DNA from: Lysobacteraceae bacterium
Lineage (GTDB): Bacteria; Pseudomonadota; Gammaproteobacteria; Xanthomonadales; Xanthomonadaceae
NCBI GenBank assembly: GCA_027483745.1
Contig: JAIXTZ010000071.1
Location: forward strand, 1 to 10,824
Length of the DNA: 10,824 nucleotides
Direction of reading: 5' to 3'
Position numbers and translations under genes: made by a program. A model generated the notes under the pieces. That model ran no database searches and was not told the origin of the DNA. It saw only the letters and a list, made by a program, of their open reading frames with translations. Positions 6,565 to 10,824 of this stretch are shown here, in pieces. Position 1 is the stretch's first letter; each line of letters starts with the position of its first letter.

Positions 6565-8397
6565 TCAGCGCTTCATGAAGTTGAAGAACTCGTCGTTCGA
6601 CTTGGTGTTCTTCATCTTGTCGAGCAGGAACTCCATTGCGGCGAGCTCGTCCATCGGGTGCAGCAGCTTCCGGAGGATCCAGATCTTCTGCAGCATGTCC
6701 GGCTCGATCAGCAGCTCTTCGCGGCGGGTGCCCGAGCGGTTGATGTTGATGGCCGGGTAGACGCGCTTCTCGGCGATGCGGCGGTCGAGGTGCACTTCGC
6801 AGTTGCCGGTGCCCTTGAACTCTTCGTAGATCACCTCGTCCATCTTCGAGCCCGTTTCCACGAGCGCTGTGGCGATGATCGTCAGCGAGCCGCCTTCCTC
6901 CACCTTGCGCGCCGCGCCGAAGAAGCGCTTCGGGCGGTGCAGGGCATTGGCGTCGACGCCGCCGGTCAGCACCTTGCCGGAGCTCGGCACCACGGTGTTG
7001 TAGGCGCGTGCGAGGCGGGTGATCGAGTCGAGCAGGATCACCACGTCCTTCTTGTGCTCGACCAGGCGCTTGGCGCGCTCGATCACCATCTCGGCGACCT
7101 GCACGTGGCGCGCGGCCGGTTCGTCGAAGGTCGAGGACACGACTTCGCCGCGCACGGTGCGCTGCATTTCCGTCACTTCCTCCGGGCGCTCGTCGACGAG
7201 CAGCACGATGAGGTGCACGTCCGGATGGTTGGTGGTGATGGCGGTGGCGACCTGCTGCATCAGCATGGTCTTGCCGGCCTTCGGCGGCGAGACGATCAGG
7301 GCGCGCTGGCCCTTGCCGATCGGCGCCATCAGGTCGAGCACGCGGCCGGTGATGTCCTCCGAGCTGCCGTTGCCGCGCTCGAGCTTGAAGCGCTCGCGCG
7401 GGAACAGCGGCGTCAGGTTCTCGAACAGCACCTTGCCCTTGCTGGCTTCGAGCGGCTCGCCGTTGATGGTGTCGAGCTGGTTGAGCGCGACGTAGCGCTC
7501 GCCGTCCTTCGGGCTGCGGATGCGACCGGCGATGTAGTCGCCGGTGCGCAGGTTGAAGCGGCGGATCTGGCTGGGCGAGATGTAGACGTCGTCCGGGCCG
7601 GCGAGGTAGCTCGCCTCGGCGCCGCGCAGGAAGCCGTAGCCGTCCGGCAGGATCTCAAGCACGCCGTCGGCGGCGACGCCGTTCGGGTGGCGCGAGAGCA
7701 CCTTCAGCAGCTGGAAGATGACGTCCTGCTTGCGCATGCGGGCGACGCCCTCATGCAGGTTCAGGCGCTCGGCGAGGTCGAGCAGCCGGAACGCCGGCAT
7801 GCGCTTCATCTCGGTGAGCGAGGGCACCACGAAGCCTTCCGGGAACTGGAAGCTCGGACGCGGCTGCCAGTCGTTGCCGCCCTGGCCTTGGCCGCCACCG
7901 GCCTGACCCTGGTTCTGGCCGCCCTGCGGCGGGCCGCCGGCGTCGTCGCCTTCGGCATCATTCTGGAACCCACCACCGCCGTTGCGGCGCTGCTCGCGCT
8001 GGCGCTCGCGGCGCTCCTTCATGCGCTGCTTGAAGCGCTCGCGGCGCGACATGCGCGGCTCGCCGTTGGGGCCGGTCTGGCCGCCGGCGTTCTGGCCGCC
8101 AGGGCCGTCGTTCCCGCCGTCCTGGCCGTCGTCACTGTCATCGCCGTCGTCACCGTCCGGGCCGTCGTCGTCTTCGTTCATCGCATCGGCGATGACGTCG
8201 CGAACCGCGGCGCTGGTGGAGGCCGGCGGGCTGGCCGGGGTTTCGGGGGCCGGCGTGGGCGTCGCGGCGACCGCGTCAGGCGCGGTGTCGTGGCTCTCGG
8301 CAGGGGTTTCGGCAGCGGCTTTGCTGCGGGTGCGGCGGGGCTTTTTTTCCGCGGCTTCGGCAGGCGCGTCGGCGCCTTCGATCTCGTTTTCGGACAC
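6565..8397 (-). CDS. rho: Transcription termination factor Rho with long low-complexity N-terminal extension
   Basis: Hexameric RNA-dependent ATPase that releases RNA polymerase at C-rich rut sites. It has 610 residues against 419 in E. coli, the excess being at the N-terminus. Residues 1-72 are Ala/Pro/Glu-rich, 75-112 Asp/Gly-rich, 116-139 Arg-rich ([20 protein letters not shown]), and 141-178 Gly/Gln/Asn-rich. The conserved core starts near 193. The RNP-like DGYGFLR is at 252-258, Walker A PPKAGKTM at 371-378 (K376), catalytic E403 in VDERPEE, Walker B VVILLDS with D457, the Q-loop near 467-480, and the arginine finger in NRSGTR (R558). All key residues are present, so it should be active. 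The start is a GTG at 8397 with only a weak GAG 8 nt upstream; another in-frame GTG lies at 8505 but would add an unconserved Arg/Pro-rich stretch. It lies downstream of trxA, as in E. coli, and the C-rich leader suggests autogenous control. Confidence 0.97.
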   Translation of the reverse strand: MSENEIEGADAPAEAAEKKPRRTRSKAAAETPAESHDTAPDAVAATPTPAPETPASPPASTSAAVRDVIADAMNEDDDGPDGDDGDDSDDGQDGGNDGPGGQNAGGQTGPNGEPRMSRRERFKQRMKERRERQREQRRNGGGGFQNDAEGDDAGGPPQGGQNQGQAGGGQGQGGNDWQPRPSFQFPEGFVVPSLTEMKRMPAFRLLDLAERLNLHEGVARMRKQDVIFQLLKVLSRHPNGVAADGVLEILPDGYGFLRGAEASYLAGPDDVYISPSQIRRFNLRTGDYIAGRIRSPKDGERYVALNQLDTINGEPLEASKGKVLFENLTPLFPRERFKLERGNGSSEDITGRVLDLMAPIGKGQRALIVSPPKAGKTMLMQQVATAITTNHPDVHLIVLLVDERPEEVTEMQRTVRGEVVSSTFDEPAARHVQVAEMVIERAKRLVEHKKDVVILLDSITRLARAYNTVVPSSGKVLTGGVDANALHRPKRFFGAARKVEEGGSLTIIATALVETGSKMDEVIYEEFKGTGNCEVHLDRRIAEKRVYPAININRSGTRREELLIEPDMLQKIWILRKLLHPMDELAAMEFLLDKMKNTKSNDEFFNFMKR

Positions 8398-8410
8398 GGG
8401 GAATTCTCGC

Positions 8411-8480
8411 GATGGCGAGTGGAGAAAGCTCAGGGGATGAGCTGGAAGGGGTGTGCGGGTGGCGTCGCGGAAAGGGCGTC
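8411..8480 (-). promoter_or_regulatory. C-rich, G-poor rho leader, candidate rut site for autoregulation
   Basis: In the minus-strand RNA these 70 nt contain 36 C and only 10 G, with many YC steps (CCCUUUCC, ACCCCUUCC, AUCCCCUG, CUUUCUCC). This is the C-over-G bias of rut sites, and it stands out because the surroundings are balanced GC. It ends 13 nt before the rho GTG. In E. coli, Rho limits its own expression by premature termination in its leader, so the same loop is a reasonable inference here. The 167-nt trxA-rho spacer also holds a GC-rich hairpin upstream and no convincing promoter. Confidence 0.5.
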
Positions 8481-8516
8481 GCGACCGCAGAAGTCGCCGG
8501 GACACTACACCCGGCC

Positions 8517-8546
8517 GAGGCCGCCCGGCAAGTCTCGGGCGGCCTC
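8517..8546 (-). terminator. GC-rich hairpin downstream of trxA, without U-tract
   Basis: GAGGCCGCCCG and CGGGCGGCCTC are exact reverse complements (8517-8527 and 8536-8546) flanking an 8-nt loop, 18 nt beyond the trxA stop on the minus strand. The RNA that follows (GGCCGGGUGUAGUG) has no U-run, so intrinsic termination should be inefficient. It may protect the trxA mRNA 3' end or partially separate trxA from rho while allowing readthrough. Confidence 0.5.
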
Positions 8547-8564
8547 CGGTTCAGCAGGGGAGCC

Positions 8565-8891
8565 TCAGAGGCTCTTGTCGATGAAGGCGGTCAGCTGCGG
8601 CTTGCCGGCCAGGCCGACGTGGGTGCCGGCGACCTTGCCGCCCTTGAACATCATCAGGGTCGGGATGCCGCGCACCGCGTACTGGCGCGGCGTCTGCGGG
8701 TTGTCGTCGATGTTGATCTTCACGATCTTGACCTTGCCGTCGTAGGCCTTGGCCACGTCGTCCAGCAAGGGCGCGATGGCCTTGCACGGGCCGCACCACT
8801 CGGCCCAGAAATCGACCAGCACGGGGACGTCGCTGCCGAGCACCGCGGTGGAGAAATCGGCATCGCCGACGTGGGAGATCTTGTCGCTCAT
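8565..8891 (-). CDS. trxA: Thioredoxin 1
   Basis: A 108-residue cytoplasmic thiol-disulfide reductant, the length of E. coli TrxA (109). It is reduced by thioredoxin reductase and donates electrons to ribonucleotide reductase and other oxidised proteins. The active site WCGPC is at 32-36 inside VDFWAEWCGPCKAIAPLL; the buried aspartate is D27 and the cis-proline is P77 in RGIPTLMMF. Residues GGKVAGTHVGLAGKPQL (84-100) complete the fold. There is no signal peptide. The ATG at 8891 gives the family-length N-terminus MSDKISHVGD and has GAGG 7 nt upstream; the frame stays open further upstream, but that sequence is not thioredoxin. It is upstream of rho on the same strand and divergent from rhlB, the arrangement also found in E. 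coli. Confidence 0.97.
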   Translation of the reverse strand: MSDKISHVGDADFSTAVLGSDVPVLVDFWAEWCGPCKAIAPLLDDVAKAYDGKVKIVKINIDDNPQTPRQYAVRGIPTLMMFKGGKVAGTHVGLAGKPQLTAFIDKSL

Positions 8892-8910
8892 GGGAGGTCC
8901 TCGATGGGCT

Positions 8911-8927
8911 GCCGCGGGCGCCGCGGC
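8911..8927. promoter_or_regulatory. Perfect GC palindrome in the trxA-rhlB spacer
   Basis: GCCGCGG (8911-8917) and CCGCGGC (8921-8927) are exact reverse complements around GCG. It lies in the probable 5' leader of trxA and just upstream of the candidate rhlB -10. It could be an operator shared by both genes or an RNA hairpin in the trxA leader. In such GC-rich DNA a 7-bp palindrome can arise by chance, so confidence is low. Confidence 0.25.
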
Positions 8928-8933
8928 CATGAC

Positions 8934-8942
8934 TGGTACACT
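8934..8942 (+). promoter_or_regulatory. Candidate extended -10 promoter for rhlB
   Basis: TGGTACACT fits the extended -10 pattern TGnTAnnnT and has no clear -35 partner. Start of transcription near 8949 would give rhlB a leader of about 145 nt that begins directly with the stem-loop at 8950-8975. Motif-based only. Confidence 0.3.
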
Positions 8943-8949
8943 TGGGGGC

Positions 8950-8975
8950 CCTCGGAGCGGTTGGCAACCCCGAGG
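8950..8975 (+). other. Stem-loop at the start of the probable rhlB leader
   Basis: CCTCGG (8950-8955) pairs with CCGAGG (8970-8975). Inside it GGTT (8959-8962) pairs with AACC (8966-8969) around GGC, leaving a 3-nt bulge AGC. A hairpin at the 5' end of an mRNA can shield it from RNA pyrophosphohydrolase and RNase E. Further along the leader, GAACCGGTTC (9035-9044) is a 10-bp palindrome preceded by the direct repeat CCGAACCGAACC. Neither matches a riboswitch I recognise. Confidence 0.35.
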
Positions 8976-9094
8976 TGCCGGCCCTACGCGGCCGCAGTGT
9001 GCGACCGCGCGTGAAGCGGGCGCAAGACCGAACCGAACCGGTTCACCCCGCAGGCGCGCCGCGCCGCAGGCCACGTGCTCCACGCAAGGATCCC

Positions 9095-10780
9095 ATGAGC
9101 GACAAACCGCTGACCGACGTCACCCTGTCCAGTTTCGACCTTCACCCGGCCCTCATGGCCGGTCTCGAAAGCGCCGGATTCTCCCGCTGCACCCCCATCC
9201 AGGCCATGACCTTCCCGGTCAGCCTCGCCGGCCGCGACGTCGCCGGCCAGGCCCAGACCGGCACCGGCAAGACGCTCGCCTTCCTGGTGAGCATGGTGAA
9301 CCGCCTGCTCACCCGCCCGGCCTTGGCCAACCGCAAGGACAGCGATCCGCGCGCCCTGATCCTCGCGCCCACCCGCGAACTGGCCATCCAGATCCACAAG
9401 GACGCCCTGAAGTTCGGCAGCCAGCTCGGCCTGCGCTACACGCTGGTGTACGGCGGCGTCGACTACGACAAGCAGCGTGAGTTGCTGCAGGCCGGCACCG
9501 ACGTGATCATCGCCACGCCCGGCCGCCTGATCGACTACGTCAAGCAGCACGTCGTCAGCCTGCACGCCTGCGAGGTCTGCATCCTCGACGAGGCCGACCG
9601 CATGTTCGACCTCGGCTTCATCAAGGACCTGCGCTTCCTGATGCGCCGCCTGCCGGCCCGCGAGGAGCGCCAGACCCTGCTGTTCTCGGCCACGCTGAGC
9701 CACCGCGTGCTCGAGCTCGCCTACGAGCACATGAACGAGCCGGAGAAGCTGGTCGTCGAGACCGAGACGATCACCGCCGCCCGCGTCCGGCAGAAGATCT
9801 ACTTCCCGGCCAACGAGGAGAAGATCCCGCTGCTGCTGGGCCTGCTCTCGCGCAGCCCGGGCAACCGCACGATGGTGTTCGTGAACACCAAGGCGATGGT
9901 CGAGCGCGTCGGCCGTGCACTGGAGCGCGGCGGCTACCTCGTCGGCGTGCTCAGCGGCGACGTGCCGCAGAAGAAGCGCCAGAGCCTGCTGGCGAAGTTC
10001 CAGCGCCGCGAGCTCGAGATCCTCGTCGCCACCGACGTGGCCGCCCGCGGCCTGCACATCGACGGCGTCAGCCACGTCTACAACTTCGACCTGCCGTTCG
10101 AAGCCGAGGACTACGTGCACCGCATCGGCCGCACCGCGCGCCTCGGCGCCGAGGGCGATGCCATCACCTTCGCCTGCGAGCTGTATGCGCAGCACCTGCC
10201 GGCGGTCGAGGCCTACATCGAGCAGAAGATCCCGGTCGAGGCGGTCACCACCGACCTGCTCACCGCCCTGCCGCGCCCCGAGCGCGAGGCCCTGCCGGAA
10301 GGCGCCGAGCCGGTCGAGCGCGTCAGCGACATCTTCCGCGAGGCCCGCGCCGAGATGGCCGAGAAGGACGCCAAGCACGGCCGCGGTGGCCGTGGCGGCG
10401 GTGGCCGCAGCGGCGGCCCGCGCCGCGAAGGTCGCGATGAGGGCCGCGGTGACCGCGGCCCGCGTCCGCCGCGTGCCGAGGGGGAGCGCGGCCCCCGTCC
10501 CCCGCGCCCCGAGGGCGAGCGTGGCCCGCGCCCCGAGCGTGCGCCGAAGCCGGAAGGCGAGGCCGTGCCGACGCAGGCCGCCGATGTGCCGAACGCCGCC
10601 GAGAGCCCGGCCGACGCCGAGCGTCGCCGTCGTCGCCGTCGTCGCAAGCCGCGCGGTGAGCGTGGCGAAGCCGCGGCTTCCGGCGCCCCCGCGGCGACCC
10701 CGGCGGGCCCGGTCGGCGTGTCGAAGGACAGCTTCTTCGCCCGCATGGCCGCCCGCGTGAAGGGCTGGTTCGGCGGCTGA
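9095..10780 (+). CDS. rhlB: DEAD-box ATP-dependent RNA helicase RhlB with RG-rich C-terminal tail
   Basis: ATP-dependent RNA helicase; in E. coli RhlB works with RNase E in the degradosome to unwind structured mRNA. It has 561 residues against about 421 in E. coli. Visible motifs: Q-motif [23 protein letters not shown] region with Q36, motif I AQTGTGKT (53-60), Ia PTRELA (92-97), Ib TPGR (141-144), II DEAD (165-168), III SAT (198-200), IV MVFVNT (260-265), [14 protein letters not shown] (311-323) and [10 protein letters not shown] (342-349). The core ends near 425. The tail has Arg/Gly-rich sequence (429-455), tandem RGPRPPRxEGE units (454-489), an Ala/Pro linker, eight consecutive arginines (510-517) and an amphipathic end ([16 protein letters not shown]). 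The ATG at 9095 has AAGGA 4 nt upstream; codons before it do not match the family. Divergent from trxA and only 2 nt before the next gene. The basic tail probably binds RNA or forms condensates (inference). Confidence 0.96.
   Translation: MSDKPLTDVTLSSFDLHPALMAGLESAGFSRCTPIQAMTFPVSLAGRDVAGQAQTGTGKTLAFLVSMVNRLLTRPALANRKDSDPRALILAPTRELAIQIHKDALKFGSQLGLRYTLVYGGVDYDKQRELLQAGTDVIIATPGRLIDYVKQHVVSLHACEVCILDEADRMFDLGFIKDLRFLMRRLPAREERQTLLFSATLSHRVLELAYEHMNEPEKLVVETETITAARVRQKIYFPANEEKIPLLLGLLSRSPGNRTMVFVNTKAMVERVGRALERGGYLVGVLSGDVPQKKRQSLLAKFQRRELEILVATDVAARGLHIDGVSHVYNFDLPFEAEDYVHRIGRTARLGAEGDAITFACELYAQHLPAVEAYIEQKIPVEAVTTDLLTALPRPEREALPEGAEPVERVSDIFREARAEMAEKDAKHGRGGRGGGGRSGGPRREGRDEGRGDRGPRPPRAEGERGPRPPRPEGERGPRPERAPKPEGEAVPTQAADVPNAAESPADAERRRRRRRRKPRGERGEAAASGAPAATPAGPVGVSKDSFFARMAARVKGWFGG
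10454..10561 (+). repeat. Imperfect 33-bp tandem repeat encoding RGPRPPRxEGE units
   Basis: Inside rhlB, residues 454-464 ([11 protein letters not shown]) and 465-475 ([11 protein letters not shown]) are nearly identical 11-residue units. Residues 476-489 ([14 protein letters not shown]) are a third, expanded copy. Codons differ between copies, so the repeat is not freshly duplicated. Copy number may vary between strains. Confidence 0.7.
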
Positions 10781-10782
10781 CG

Positions 10783-10824
10783 ATGCCCCTGCTGCGCTTC
10801 GACGCGGTCCACAAGCAGTACCCG
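10783..10824 (+). CDS. ftsE: Start of an ABC transporter ATP-binding protein, probably FtsE (14 codons)
   Basis: The frame starting at the ATG 10783 reads MPLLRFDAVHKQYP up to the window edge. This matches the first strand of ABC ATPases, where a hydrophobic stretch, F-x-x-V and K-x-Y precede a glycine, and it is close to the usual FtsE opening (LRFDxVxKxYP). FtsE with FtsX controls peptidoglycan hydrolases at the division septum. The start lies 2 nt after the rhlB stop, so it is probably co-transcribed with rhlB. Walker motifs lie beyond the edge, so ABC ATPase is likely but FtsE is tentative. Confidence 0.6.
   Translation, partial: MPLLRFDAVHKQYP

Noticed and set aside
8499..8544. TTGCCG / TAGTGT pair on the minus strand as a rho promoter
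   Set aside because: Spacing of 18 nt is allowed, but the -10 matches only three positions and the -35 overlaps the trxA hairpin; not enough to call.
6334..8745. Very long plus-strand open frame of about 800 codons antisense to rho and trxA
   Set aside because: It runs across two strongly conserved genes on the other strand, its His/Ala/Arg/Val-rich translation resembles no protein, and it arises from the lack of stops in GC-rich antisense DNA.

Overview
The window comes from a very GC-rich gammaproteobacterium, most likely Xanthomonadaceae/Lysobacter-like. Four things suggest this: the conserved rho / trxA / rhlB cluster, a YcgL (DUF709) gene, a periplasmic protein with tandem TonB-C-like domains of a type I associate with this group, and long low-complexity extensions on Rho and RhlB. 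The high GC content creates many long antisense shadow frames, which are left out.

Layout. 1-1704 (-) is the N-terminal 568 residues of an exported S9 (dipeptidyl-peptidase IV-like) serine peptidase with a GTG start; its catalytic domain runs off the left edge. A 172-bp divergent spacer (1705-1876) carries a perfect 9-bp-arm palindrome and candidate promoters. 1877-5492 (+) is a two-gene unit: ycgL, overlapping by 8 nt a 1122-residue membrane protein with about six N-terminal membrane helices and roughly 25 ankyrin-like units. 5630-6481 (+) encodes a secreted protein with two TonB-C-like domains. A long, nearly perfect bidirectional hairpin terminator (6486-6532) separates it from the convergent rho gene.

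6565-8397 (-) is rho (610 residues, GTG start), with about 190 extra N-terminal residues of acidic, Arg-rich and Gln/Gly-rich low-complexity sequence. Its leader transcript is C-rich and G-poor, like a Rho utilisation (rut) site. 8565-8891 (-) is trxA (thioredoxin). A 203-bp divergent spacer leads to rhlB (9095-10780, +), a DEAD-box RNA helicase with an RG-rich tail of about 135 residues. Two bases later begins what looks like ftsE (10783 to the edge).

How the genes relate. rho, trxA and rhlB form a housekeeping block for transcription termination, thiol redox control and RNA unwinding, with rhlB probably co-transcribed with the cell-division gene ftsE. The left half is accessory: a periplasmic peptidase, the ycgL-ankyrin membrane pair and the TonB-like periplasmic protein. 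The least explained parts are the ankyrin membrane protein coupled to YcgL, the disordered extensions on Rho and RhlB, and the probable autoregulatory leader of rho. No RNA genes, mobile elements or CRISPR arrays were seen.
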